From Perkinsus marinus ATCC 50983 (lineage: Eukaryota > Perkinsozoa > Perkinsida > Perkinsidae), in the NCBI RefSeq assembly GCF_000006405.1, contig NW_003214659.1:356674-420673 (forward strand): a stretch of 64,000 nucleotides of DNA. Reading direction: 5' to 3'. The number at the start of each line of letters is the position of its first letter. The stretch's first letter is position 1. Position numbers and translations under genes: made by a program. Below, in pieces: positions 1 through 11,804 of the stretch. The notes under the pieces were generated by a model. It searched no databases. It had not been told where the DNA came from and saw only the letters and a list, made by a program, of their open reading frames with translations.

Positions 1-663
1 AGCACAACTCAACAGGTATATGTGTTGCGAGAATCACCATGATGATAAGAGCTTATATGGAAGTTATTATATTTCAAATAGGCGCGAAAAAGGTGTAGTA
101 GCGCCCAGTTTTCCAAAGAATCTCATAAACCTGAGAGCATGGCCGCAAAGGACAGGGAAATTTGAGAGTTACTGGTTAGCACGGCCAGCCTTAGGTAATG
201 CTGTGATCAGGGTCTCACTATGACGTTGATAAGCCAAACGTAGCGTCATGTATAAGCATGCGGTTTATGGTACTCGCAAGACACTATTACCTGCTACTAT
301 TACCACCCTCTGTAGAGTGTATGAGAAGTCCGGTAGCGCAAACATTCAATTTCCGATGACATTCCGTCATAACATTGTATTCTGTGTACTACGCTCATCA
401 TAACTATGATTTTTACGAAGTGCAATCGCAGACATGGGGCTGTATCCTAGTCACACTCGTCGCCTCGGCGTTTTCAATTCTGGTGACGATGACGGGAGGT
501 GGAATTTTGGGTTGTTCAGTATGCCCTAACATCGGTCATCAGCGCATTGAAGTAGCTAAGCTGGTGTTGAACACAAGTCATTTTCCATACCATAAATTCT
601 TGAATTGACTGAGTTCACCATGGGGAGGCCATGAGCAATACAGCCTAGTGCTGGTCACCCAGA
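1..663. other. No supported gene
   Basis: I see no conserved protein, RNA or repeat in this stretch. One short plus-strand ORF (375-608) has a hydrophobic middle segment but no recognisable family and no clear splice context. The end of this interval would hold the promoter and 5' leader of the helicase gene that follows. Confidence 0.5.
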
Positions 664-3600
664 ATGGGATGTGAGGAAGAGTACGAGTTATGGTATGCAT
701 TAAACAGTAGTAAGACGATGTCGTTGCCTTCCGCTGGGGGATTGCTGAACAATTTATACGCTGATTCGAGCAGTGGCTCGGAGACATCCGACTACACCAC
801 TGATGATGACAGTGAGTATACGGACACTGAGGATGAGGTACTGCTAGGGGCCACTTCACATTGCCGTTCATGACTCACATTGCTCTGTTGATACTCATGA
901 AAACTAAAGTTTAGGGCTGAATGTGGCTGATCGATGAGGCTTCCTATGCATCATTTCACTTCCTTCAGAGCGACAATGGCGAACTGCCTGATGACGAGCC
1001 CGCGCCCCCACCACGACCTATCCGACCGTTGAATGGCAAGATACGCGTACACTGGGCCAAGTCTGATGATGGTAGTAGCATCGGGAGTGTATGGTCATTC
1101 GGATCCTTTTCATTTTAGATATGGACGTCTCGGACTTTTATGATAAGCTCGACCCTCCGGCAATGGAGTTCCCTTTCGAACTTGACGACTTCCAGAAGCG
1201 AGCTGTGCTACGGGTCTCCCAAGGAGACAGTGTTTTTGTAGCCGCACATACGAGTGCAGGGAAGACCGCTGTAGCTGAGTAAGACTGCGGGGGAAAAATA
1301 CGCTTTGCGCGGATGATATACAGTAGTAGATCAAACAATATAAAAGAATAAAACAGGATGGATATGTTATTGGGAATATCATATTATCCCTTTGTAATGA
1401 GCTACATTATACTCTATACCTAATCATTAATATTAGACTATAATATTTGTTTGTAAAGGTATATATAGTAAACATTGGCATTGTTGGAATATATGTTCGC
1501 TCTCCTCAGTTGAGTTTAGAAGTTTCCTCACGACGAATTCAGGAGGAAGTAGTACACAGAAATTAATAAGAATTTCACTAAGTTTCCTCACAATTTTCAT
1601 AATCTCAAATACACATGCAGTTGATCATGTACATATTTTCTCACACTGTATATTGGTGAACTCTATATGTTTATGTTAAAGTGAAGTTCCACTTCAGTTG
1701 TAGCTATTAGTAGTGAGGTATGTGATTAGCCGAGGAATGACAGCGGTGCGGGTCGAACCTGGGTCTCATGGTGGAGAGGCCGCTGTTTGCCAGATACGCA
1801 ATAGCTGATGCTATAAAGCAGGGTGGTAGGGCGATATACACGTCGCCTATCAAGGCTTTGAGCAATCAGAAGTACAGGGAGTTCACGCAGAAGTTTGACT
1901 CTGTCGGCGTTGTCACTGGGGATGTCTCCATCAACCCGTTGGTGAGATAATCTTCCTTCTCCTCACGATATTGCTATCACTGTACCAGGCTAGTGTTGTT
2001 ATTATGACAACGGAGATATTAAGGACGATGCTGTATAGGAAGGATGAGAGCTTGGCTAACATCAAGACTGTTATTTTCGATGAGGTGCATTTCGTCAACG
2101 ATCCCGATAGAGGAGTAGTCTGGGAGGAATGTATTATTCTCATGCCAGCCGATGTGAGTAAGGTGGAAGCAGCAGCCTAGGAATGTTGGGGCTCAGGTCC
2201 CAATGGTAATGTTGTCGGCTACCGTACCAAACTATCGTGAGTTCGCGGATTGGGTGGGCCGGACCAAGCAGCGTACTGTGTATACAGTGAGCACTGCGTA
2301 CAGACCAACGCCTCTGTGCCACTATCTGTGGTGGAAAGAGAAGCCGTATTTGCTTATGGACAACAAGGGAGTCTTCAATACTGCGACGTATAGGAAAATG
2401 TGAGTTGTCGTTCACAGTCTCCAGTGCGACATGTTACGAAGAGTATATTCTCTCGACGAATTTGAGTTTTCTTAATCTCATTTGAGGCTGCCAGCAGAGA
2501 TACAGTGCGAATACGATGATACCACTCTTTGAGTAACTCCTGTGTTATATGATGGTACTCGTTTGCGAGGAAACTTTTCGTTCTTTTCACGTGCCCGAGA
2601 AAGAATCAATGGGAATTTTCTGTGGTCAGATACGATGAGATGAGAGCATCTGAGGCCCCAGCGCCGAATACTAAGCAGACTGTTGGGAAGGGCAAGGGCA
2701 AGGGCAAGGGCAAAGGAAAGGGCAAGGGTGTTCACCGAGCGCCAGCACCAAAGCAGCCCCTGACGGGAGAGTCCAAGATCAGACTGGAAACTCAGAAGCT
2801 GCAGGGTATGATTAAAGCCTTGGAAACTGAAGACAAGCTACCTGCAACGGTTTTCGTATTCTCGCGAGTGCGGTGCGAAAGATACGCGATGGGAATGCCG
2901 CATCTCGATTTGCTTAGTGGCAGCGCTGAGCGATCGAAAGTGCACGTGTTTTTGAAGGAGTCCTTTTCCAAGTTGGACGAGTCCGACCGAGATCTGCCCC
3001 AGATACAAGCAGTGACCGACTTGGCCCTAAGGGGCATCGGAGTGCATCATGGAGGGCTGCTGCCTATTGTGAAGGAAGCTGTGGAGATCCTGTTCTCTCG
3101 TGGTCACATAAAGGTGCTTTTTGCTACTGAGACATTTGCAATGGGCGTGAACATGCCAGCTAGATCGGTTATTTTCTCATCGATACGCAAACACGATGGG
3201 TCGAAGTTTCGGTATCTGCTGCCAACAGAGTATACGCAGATGTCGGGCCGGGCGGGGAGGAGGGGCCTTGACAGTGTTGGGAATGTGTATGTACTGGCTG
3301 CTGAAGAGCTGCCGGATCTGAAAGCTTTGACTACGACGATGACCAGCAAGCACACTCCTCTACAGAGCCAGTTCAAGTTGACTTTCCAGATGCTACTGCA
3401 AATGGCAAAGTTGACACATTGGAAAGCGGAGGATTTGATGAGCAGATCGTACCTGGAGAATGCAAGGGCGATGCAGTTACCTACAGCGAAGAGAGATCTA
3501 CAGAGGTTAAAGAAGAGGCAGGCGGATTTGCCCAAGCTGGAATGCGTGTTAGGGGAGGAGGATATGCATAGATACGCCAAGTTGGAATTGAAGTCCCGGC

Positions 3601-4937
3601 ATATGACCAGCGACTTGTACGGTAAACTCTTTAACACTGATCATAAAAAGGTATTCTGCCGAGGGCGGCTGGTCATGGTGTGGAGTTTGCCGAACATAAG
3701 GGTGTCGTCTCCAGCGGTGATACTGGAAGCGAGCCCACCATCTATGAGCACCTCAGTGATGGCTACCGTAGATGTGTTGGTGGTGTTGAGGAGGCCCGTC
3801 CCTGAAAGCAGCCCGGCTGGTGATAATGGTTACACTGTGAGGATCAAAAATCTGCCGGTGAAGTCAGGCCTGCTCTTGGTCACTGATCATTGCCTTCCTC
3901 ATGGGGTTGACTTTTCTGATGCGTTCGGTCTGGCTAGAGAGCTCCGACGATGCGAAGAGGCAGGGCAGTTCGATGAGCCTTTGGAGCTTGGGAAAAATCT
4001 GAAGCAGATTCAAACGGAGTATTTTGATACGCTGATTGGCGTTAAAGATCTCACTATGACCAAGATGCACAGTAAATGCCATCGCTGCCATCTGCGGCAG
4101 GAGCATTTCGATTTAGTGGTAGAGGAGGGGGAGATTACGCACGACATTGAGGACCTTGAGTTCAAGATTGATGATTCTTCATTGTATCTGGCATCAGCTC
4201 GAGAGAGGATGCTGAGAGTGCTCATGGACTTGGACGAGCTTGATAAGAATACTATGCAGATAACGTTGAAGGGAAGGGCGGCTAGTGAGCTGGTGTTGGG
4301 TGATGAACTCACTCTCACTGAGCTTCTGTTCTGCAATGAGCTCGGCGATGCTGATGTGCCCTCCTGTGTGGCACTGGTCTGTTGCTTTGCGTGCGACTCG
4401 GGCGTGTCGCAGATGTCGCATGAGGCGGCTGAGGTCCTCCTACCTCCAGAAACGGTGAAGCTACTGGAGAGAGCAATGGAGATGCACGGCAAAGTGGCGG
4501 ATGTGTTGACCAAAGAAAGGGTGGAGACAGACTGGACTGAATTTGACAAGCAGTTATGTCTCGGCATAGCCCCACTGGCTCATGCCTGGGCTAGAGGGGT
4601 GCCCTTTGCTGAACTGATGACCGCCGAGCCGATCTCGAGCAAGGACGATGAAGAAGTCTATTACTCTCTGTGGAAACCAGGTGACAAACCGCTACAAGAA
4701 GGAGCTGTGGTTAGGAGTATTCAAAGGTGCGACGAGTTGTTCAGACGCTTGGGGAAGGCCGCTGAGGTCATGGGCTCCACGGAAGTGGTGAATAAAGTAG
4801 AGCAGTGCCGAGAGGCTATACGTAGGGATATAGTCTTTGCGTTGAGCCTCTACCTAGACCGAGATGTAGAAAAGCAGCAGTCAAAGCAAGCAGTGGAGGA
4901 GGGCGAAGGAAGCGTTCCCGTTGATACAGTATCATAG
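664..4937 (+). CDS. SKI2: SKI2-type DExH RNA helicase (SKIV2L/Ski2 homologue)
   Basis: Superfamily 2 RNA helicase, the motor of the cytoplasmic Ski complex that feeds RNA to the exosome. Exons read as 664-837, 969-1086, 1119-1278, 1794-1941, 1989-2153, 2197-2399 and 2630-4937; the phases close to a 1091-aa protein. Motifs seen in order: motif [13 protein letters not shown] across the intron at 1279, Ia [15 protein letters not shown], motif II DEVH, motif [25 protein letters not shown], and motif [14 protein letters not shown]. The C-terminus matches a DSHCT domain ([19 protein letters not shown], then [12 protein letters not shown]). Spacing and wording fit Ski2 better than Mtr4. A Lys-Gly run is inserted before the second RecA domain. 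The N-terminal start at 664 is the least certain point: it gives an acidic leader that joins in phase to the acidic exon at 969. Confidence 0.93.
1480..1648 (+). repeat. R1 repeat copy inside SKI2 intron
   Basis: Copy of the R1 family, in forward orientation, inside the 515-nt SKI2 intron 1279-1793. It starts near TTGTTGGAATATATGTTCGC and ends near CATGTACATATTTTCTCACA. The other introns of this gene are 32, 43, 47, 131 and 230 nt, so the repeat accounts for the longest one. The ends are imperfect inverted repeats, as in small non-autonomous DNA transposons. Confidence 0.75.
2685..2728 (+). repeat. GGCAAG hexamer microsatellite in SKI2 coding sequence
   Basis: About seven imperfect GGCAAG units in frame, encoding an alternating Lys-Gly run between the two RecA-like halves of the helicase. 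It is probably a flexible basic linker that could also contact RNA. Confidence 0.8.
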
Positions 4938-6037
4938 TGTGTTTCATAACAATACTTAAAAGTGTTTAGTTCCATTACATCATCTATCTGGTGAAGTCCG
5001 CCGAGATGTTGTTGTATCTGTTGCGTGAATCCAATTTCGGTGTATGGTCTGCTGTAAAGGGTGTTTCAAAACGACGTGGTTTAGGAATTCCAGGTTCTCC
5101 AAGTTGTCCACGAAGTTTTGAAACACCCTTTACTATCGAAGGTGGACATGCCTATATAGTTCTTACGGTATCGTCGTCATTGATGATGTTGATCATAGGT
5201 TACTCAATTGCCAGAAGCTTTCGGGCATTCTCCACTTTGTTGGCTTTGTTGAGAAGCACGTAGATGATGATGCTTTAACGAGGAGCTTATTGTTCATTTT
5301 ATATTCTCAAATTCGTTCGATAGTTTACGGACCACATTGTCGAGGATCATATAAGGTTCATGACTCGCCTTGCTATGACGAAGGTTTGGCAAGCTTTGGG
5401 GGAATCCGAATGTACCGGAAATGGCGACAAAACATCAAGAGGGGTGTGAGGATCAGTTCGCAGGGATCTTTGCCAACAACCGAGTTGAATAATAGTTTCT
5501 AACGGATTTGTGTATCACAACAGACCCCTCCTCTTTATATGTAGTCAGTCGGTCGCAGCTGTGGGGAACTTCATGCTTCCCTTCTTGAAATAGTGTTCTA
5601 GTTGGTGTTTGTATCTGCTGCATCGTACCCAGCTGGATGATAGCCTACTCTTTGCAAGCTCCGACGCGATGTCTAGTGGCAGGTAGATCCCGAAGTGCAC
5701 GGTGGCAATGCTAACTTTGTTGTCGTATTTCTTCCACTGGCTTCATCGCACAGTGATAGTGCGAGTCTGAGAGTATCTTGGTCGGGCTATGCAGCTCAGT
5801 TCGAGAAATTCTGATTACAGTGTTGCTAGAAAATGAGAGTACCGCGGGGTTGGCCAAGATGCAAATTCTTGGCGCGAGAAGACAACTCCCAACGACAGAA
5901 AATTATACAAGTTCTAATTCTCTCTCCATCGCCTGTTTTCATCGTGTAACCTGTTTCTGGTACCTTATTGATTTAGTGTTTGTCAATTTCGAATCCCCTC
6001 GAGTGGTTCAGCTCTCCATCTCACCACATAGTTGGGA
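4938..6037. other. Intergenic, no supported gene
   Basis: Between the SKI2 stop and the CEP164-like start. The only structure I see is the strong inverted repeat at 5054-5133. Short ORFs here lack conserved motifs. Confidence 0.5.
5054..5133. repeat. Perfect 19-bp inverted repeat (hairpin or small foldback element)
   Basis: Left arm GTAAAGGGTGTTTCAAAAC (5054-5072) is exactly complementary to the right arm at 5115-5133. After two mismatches pairing resumes for five more bases (CGTGG with CCACG), leaving a loop of about 28 nt. It lies 117 bp downstream of the SKI2 stop codon. It could be a foldback MITE or a structured 3' UTR. Confidence 0.8.
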
Positions 6038-9000
6038 ATGACAGATGTCTTCCGGTCTCAGCCGGTGTCTGCGCCACCGATGAGGTCATCGCAAGGACTA
6101 GCTCCCATACAGCAAGGCAAACCTCCTATAGTGCTTGAGGAGGAGGTGCCGTCCCCAACTGCCGTGCCTCTAGTCGGGAGTTGTCTCCATCAGGTTGACG
6201 AAAATTATGAACCTACACAGGAGGAGATCCTCGAGTACGCCGAGTGGATCGGCATGGACGTTGCTGTAGACAAAGACCTTTTCTGGATCGCGAAAGAGGG
6301 TATAATCGTCGTTCAATTTTGAGGCGAAGCGAAGCTTCTTCTGTTGGAAGGTTTGAAGGCACCTCTGCCGGCCCCTTGGAAGCCCTGCCAGACTGGGGAA
6401 GGGGATATATTCTACTTCAACTTTGAGACTGGACAGAGCGTCTGGGACCACCCATGTGATGAATATTATAAGAAGCTCTTCAACGACCGCAAGCAGAGGA
6501 AGGTCACCAGTGGTGGGTTGAGGCCGTCTCTTCTTCGGAAGCACCCTCCATCTTAGATGAACGGAAGATTGACGGCAATGAGCAAGCAACGACCGGTAAG
6601 AAAAAGAAGCACAGGGAGTCCAGTGTTGGTGGAGAAGGGGTAAGTGCTGAGCTGAATTGCAACAGAAATCGGTCTGTTTAGACTATTGGATTATCCTCGC
6701 CATCGCTGCCTCTCGGTAGTGGTATGAAGCCTCGTGTCGTTCCGCCACTACTGCCTGGTCTTGGAGAGCTCAAAAGGCCCTCACTGGACCTCCCCACGGC
6801 CCGGGATGCTATTGGAAGGTTGGACGCAGTTTTTACACATGCTCAATCACATACGTTGGTGTCAAGAAAATCTGAGGATTTTTTTGGGGAATTCTCATTT
6901 GATTACATTTCTATCTCGACTCCTATTATCAGTGAAGAAACCAAACATACATGCCAACACTTGTTGGACAAGATGCCCCACTTTATAACAACTCCGATCG
7001 ATCAGGTCACCACCCTTCACACACGACTTGGATCATGCTAGAGAGGTGTCCAATATGCACGCTGAGAATGGTAGAGAGCTCGCCGCGCTCGAGGGAAAAC
7101 ATGCTGCTGCTGTGGCTGCGATGAAAGCGGATCAGGAGAGGGTAAGGTCTCCGATGGGAGGTAGGATTGTAGTTTCAGATTTGTATCAGATTGTGGACAA
7201 TACAAGAGTAGAGTTTAATCGGCTTGTGTCGCAATTGAGGGAAACTCACGAGAAGGAAAAGAAGAAACTACTGATGGACTTTGAAAGCGAGATGCGCTCA
7301 GAGAAGAAGAGGCTGGAGGAGCAGCTCGGGAGGGAGAGGGCGCGGCTGGAGCAGGCGAGTTGCTTTTGTGTGGCAGTGTTGCAACTCATCGTAGTCGTCC
7401 AGGAGCTACGCAGAGCTGTCGAAGAGGAAGTGGAGGGGCAGCGAGAGAGTCTGATGAAAGCAGCCCAGGAGCGGATGGAGAGAGAGGTGCTCGAGAATGA
7501 ACGGTGGGGACGAATGCAGTGCAGTTAAAGACAGTGTGTATTTTCATCATGCAGATCCTGCCGGGAGGCGGAGCTATCTGTTATCAACGGCGATCATGCC
7601 AAGGAGATAGAGCGGCTGGTGGAAGAACACTGCACGGCGGTTCGTAAACTACGACAGCAGCAGGAAGGAGAGATTCAACGTATCAGGACAGAGCATCAGC
7701 GTGTGAGACCCATGGTGTCGTGGGGCTCACGGTGGCCCAAGAATGGGAAGAATGTATCATTCTCCCTATCCCCGGGAATTGAACAACATTCTCCCCAGAT
7801 GGCCCACCTTGGTTGGGATCACTACTGGCCTCCTATCAGGTGCTCAGTGGAGTACAAGCGGACGAGGAACGACAGCATACGTCAACTGCGGGGGAGGTGG
7901 GCGATCGGGGCCTTTGGTAAGCAACGTATTTTCATTCAGGAAGTGGATCGTCGAGATATCGAATCTCGCATAGAGCGGGAAATTCGACCTGAGATGGAGC
8001 GACGCCTTCGATTGGAAATGGCATGCAAAGTTGAAGCGGAGGTTCGGCCGATGATTGAGCGAGATGTGCGCCAGGAGGTGGAGGAGGCGAATGCCTGTCG
8101 GAGAGAGGAAATCGAGCATGAACTAAGGCACGAAATCGAGTTGGAACTGAAGCAAAGTGGGGATGTTATTGAGGCGGTAAGACAAGACCTTCGCTGTGAA
8201 CTTCGTGGTCCAATAGAAGAGGAGCTCCGTGCAGCTCTAGAAGCGCAGCTGAGAGAAGATATACGGCGAGAGCTCGAGAGTGAGATGAAGTCGTTGAGGA
8301 CGGAGTTTGAGAAGGAGGTCCAAGCCACTGTGGGAGAGGGGGCGCTCTCTTTGCGAGGAAGTTCGGTCCTTCTGGATCTGCCCGACCTGTCCGCGATAAG
8401 CAATTATGAAGGGCAGAGAGAGTCTCGCGTGAGTGGGGATTTTGAGGGGATACTTCGAATCCTGGGGGAAAGGCAAAGGCAACTCGAGACGCGCGAAAAT
8501 GATGCCGCAGAGGCGCTGTCTGAGAAGGAGGAGAGGATTGCTGCAGCGCTACGACGGCTTCATGAGACTCGAGAGCAGCTCATATTGACCGAGGCTGATG
8601 CCACTGAGAAGGGGCATGAGATAGCGAGATTGAGACGTGAGCTGAGCAGTCGGGAGAAGATGACGACAGCACTGAGGGACCAGGTTGCGTTGTTGGAGGC
8701 TGAGGTGGAGACCGAGAAGCGGAATGCTCAAGCGAGCGGGTCGGAAGCTATGCGAGAGGTGAGAAGACGCCAAAGGCTTTTGGATGAACGGGAGACTGAG
8801 TTGGAGGTGAAGGAGATCAGGCAAGGCGAGGTCATGGCTCACCTGAGGGCCAGAGAGGCAGCTTTGATGACTGAGAAGAAGCGGCTCCAAGATGATGCGA
8901 ATAAGCTGGAGGCTGAGGCGGCGGAGATCGCAACAATGCAGCGGACGTTGAAGAGTATAACTCATGAAGTTAAGCACGCACAGGAGATTTACTCGCCACC

Positions 9001-9592
9001 AGGGGTAAGGGAACCTCCGATGACCTCGAGACCGGCTACTGATGAAGTTATTATGACGGAGCTGGGTGAAATCAAATCGGCCATAGTTCAGTTGTCAGCT
9101 CGGGGCGCTAGACCGTTCGGAACACGCAACAGTTCCTCACACATGCGCTCGGACAAGGCGACCGATAGCGACACTGCTCCGGAAAGTTGCAAGGAGAAAG
9201 AGGATGGGTTCATCCATTGGTTATGCGCTGAGAGAGAGGCAATAGGAGCTGCTAAGAAGCGAGTTGCTGCAGAGCATGCTATGTGCAGGGCGGAGAGATC
9301 TCGACTTGAGATGGAGAGGCAAATATGGAGGGATCGAATGAGAGAGGCGAAGCGTAACGGAGACCACAGGGCTAAGGGGGAGCTGATGCGAGCCAAGTCG
9401 GCACTGGATGCTCGAGCAGCGGAGTACAACGTGTCTGTTGCGGAGTCCCAGGTGGAGTCGGGCAAACTGGAGGAGAGGGAGCGAGCGCTGGAGAAGTATT
9501 CGGCCTCTCGCATGTACAGAGAGAAGCGGCTGAATCAGAACAGACACTATTGGGGAAAAATTCCGCCACCGTTGCCTTTCCGCTCTGAATGA
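6038..9592 (+). CDS. CEP164-like WW-domain, coiled-coil basal-body protein
   Basis: Likely homologue of CEP164, the distal-appendage protein that docks basal bodies and starts ciliogenesis. Exons: 6038-6299, 6351-6512, 6557-6639, 6682-6818, 7006-7141, 7190-7354, 7403-7503, 7555-7702, 7840-7896 and 7940-9592, about 967 aa. The N-terminus carries the CEP164 signature, [12 protein letters not shown] then LFWIAKEG, followed by a WW domain ([17 protein letters not shown], then [12 protein letters not shown]). The remainder is almost all charged coiled coil rich in Glu, Arg and Leu. ATG 6038 follows an in-frame TTG. The joins after 7702 and 7896 are the least certain. Intron 7355-7402 is a GC-AG candidate, and intron 6819-7005 holds a diverged R1 copy. 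A flagellated life stage is implied. Confidence 0.88.
6832..6965 (-). repeat. Diverged R1 copy inside CEP164-like intron
   Basis: The 187-nt intron 6819-7005 contains a worn, reverse-oriented R1 copy. Recognisable blocks are the CACATG...GTTGGTGTCAAGAAAAT segment, GAATTCTCATTTG, AGTGAAGAAAC and the terminal CCAACACT. Neighbouring introns of this gene are mostly 42-51 nt. Confidence 0.5.
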
Positions 9593-10218
9593 GCAGAGTA
9601 CAGTATACCACAATTGAAGCATTAATAGCATTATAATTCTAATACATGCGTTTATTATTGGGGAGAGTCCATATAGGGTCTCAACATTCGGAAGTACATC
9701 TTACTTGAGTTTTAGTGGTGATGTGATAGTATGATACTGTTAGTACCCCATTCTGGTAGCTAACTCGTTACACTAACTCAACTCTGCAATACGACTGAGT
9801 ATCTGCTCACTACGATTGGACGAAGGAGAATCGTGTCGGTAATAGTCGATCCTGAGTACGCCATGGAAGGGCGACTATGTGTCATGGATCATGACTCATG
9901 ACCATGAGCGCAAGGCTTCGGTGTCTCTATTCATTTCGCGTCTCTGGTATTCTGTAGTAGATGGAGACGCTGCGGCAATGTCGCGTCACGAAATTTGCGA
10001 TCTGGGCAACTGGTTTTTTACTATCCACTGCGCGCCATGAAAGCACTAGGAAAGTTTCCTACGACGGTGGTAACAAACTGCAGCGTTTCCACCACCTCGA
10101 GTTCACATGACCGAGACAGTTGCCCATTGCAACAACTTGCTAACAAGACGGTGATAGGTTTGGCAGCAAATATTTTTCAGGGACTTCTACAATACCAAGA
10201 TATCATATATCATTTAAC
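9593..10218. other. Intergenic, nothing recognised
   Basis: Between the CEP164-like stop and the tRNA gene. I see no conserved ORF, repeat or RNA here. Confidence 0.5.
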
Positions 10219-10290
10219 TCCGCGGTAGTATAGAGGTTAGTATTCCTGCCTGTCACGCAGGAGACCCGAGTTCAATTCTCGGCCGTGGAA
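10219..10290 (+). tRNA. tRNA-Asp (GUC)
   Basis: Cloverleaf tRNA of 72 nt including the discriminator base. Acceptor arms TCCGCGG and CCGTGGA pair in all seven positions with one G-U. The anticodon stem CCTGC/GCAGG encloses loop CTGTCAC with anticodon GTC. The T-arm is GAGTTCAATTCTC. No intron and no encoded CCA. Confidence 0.96.
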
Positions 10291-10293
10291 CAC

Positions 10294-10298
10294 TTTTT
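10294..10298 (+). terminator. Pol III terminator of tRNA-Asp
   Basis: Run of five T residues starting four bases after the tRNA 3' end, the usual RNA polymerase III stop signal. Confidence 0.75.
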
Positions 10299-10511
10299 CA
10301 GATTCATGTATTTTTTCGTGCCAACTGTACGGGTACCTGGGAACTACCTCGCGAGCGCTGGCATATGTTATTCACCAGTTCCCCAAAACAAAACCGACTC
10401 TCTTTCCATCGTTGGCGCTACCCTTATCCATAAACCTCACAATTTGTACGGGGTATGTGAGCGTGTGCATTTTCAGCCCAATTCGTCGTGTATCCATTCG
10501 CCCAGTCGCAG

Positions 10512-11760
10512 TTAAGTCAGATAGTCCAGAGCAGACGAGAATGATGTGCTAATAACCGCGAGATTGCCGGCTTCCCATTCATGAACAGTATGCAAAGGAC
10601 CACTGCAGCCACTAAGACTGATCACCAGACTGGTGACACCAGTGGGCATTGCACACTGCGCAGTGGAACCACAACCCGAATTGTTGTGAATAGGTAGGCA
10701 GCCCAATCTCAGAATGACATTCTCCGCTGTAGAACCATAACAAGCAAGGCAAACAAGTCCACCGGTAGTAACATCATTCATAATGCATGACACAATGGAC
10801 GTCAACGAATTCTGCGTATCTCGGTCTGTTGCTTCGTCAGCAGGCTAACCATCGTGCCTTCAATAACGTTGACCATGAACGTCTCATCTGAAGAGCGAAA
10901 TCCACCACTAAGTCACCACCGTGCAGCGCATCACCCCCCAAGTCAATAATAGTGTTCGGGATACCGCCCCGCTGAGCCTCATCAGCAATTTCAGCTGCTG
11001 TGGGGGGTAGAGGCAGCCAATCTCCCGACGCGTCCTTCCACTCCCAGGCACCAACGGGTTCTGAGCATGAGAGGGATGAGATTAATGCCAGCAGTGTCGT
11101 CTCACTTCCGATTAGCGAAACACCAGGCGTGTTCCCGATTGCTGAGGGTCTGAACAAGCATAACATCACAATAAAGAAAAGTTATGAATACTGCCGGTGG
11201 AAAATATTCGGATCGCATTAGCCACGGAGCGTGAAAAGACTTCGTTGCAGAATAGATGAGACGGAGAAATCTGAAGCGAACAAGCCTGGGACCCACCTGG
11301 GTAGCAAGCTCGTGCGTTGGGGTTCAGCCGGAACCTGAGATCGGAGAATGGGATCGATTCTTGCTCTTGGATCCCTACTGATGCTCCTACTACGTGAACT
11401 AGGGATGCGTTATTGTTGTTGGGTGAATTACCATCATAACCAGGCGGACTAAGAAGCCAATTCGTCCTCTCGTTCCTGTACTCATCGGTTTAGACTCGAA
11501 ATGCAGCACTCCATCACCATTCCCGGACGTGCGAGACACCGGTATTTTGCTGCAGCAACATGCCTTACCTAATCCAGTGGTTCGTGTCGCAGTGGTCCAG
11601 TACGGGATCTGCAGACTTCCAAGTGATGAACAGTGTACACGTTGAGTAAATGTAGCTCACATTCTCCGGCAACAAACTCGGTTTCGGCAGCACTTTCAGC
11701 ATAGTTGGTGATGGCCTCGTTGAAATTGCCTTGCAGAGCTTGAGTCTGTGCACGTTGCAG
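10512..11760 (-). CDS. Putative WWE-domain protein, spliced
   Basis: Coding-like segments on the minus strand downstream of the channel gene. Around 11750-11640 the frame reads RAQTQALQGNFNEAITNYAE, an amphipathic helix of the TPR kind. Around 11050-10900 it reads WEWKDASGDWLPLP, then a helix, then VVDFALQM. This matches the layout of a WWE domain, which binds iso-ADP-ribose or mediates contacts in ubiquitin ligases and PARPs. The last open segment (10805-10512) is Cys-rich and ends at a stop. I could not join the exons with confidence, so the borders are approximate and the WWE call rests on short motifs. Confidence 0.42.
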
Positions 11761-11804
11761 AATACTCTGAGATCGACACCCAGCTCCCGAGATTCTCCAC
11801 CGAG

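Noticed and set aside
1750-1790. Minus-strand GGTTCGACC that resembles a tRNA T-loop
   Set aside because: Flanking bases do not form a T-stem and it lies inside a SKI2 intron without other tRNA arms.
8549-8977. Long minus-strand ORFs opposite the CEP164-like coiled coil
   Set aside because: Antisense shadows of Glu/Arg-rich coding sequence, giving Leu/Ser-rich nonsense.
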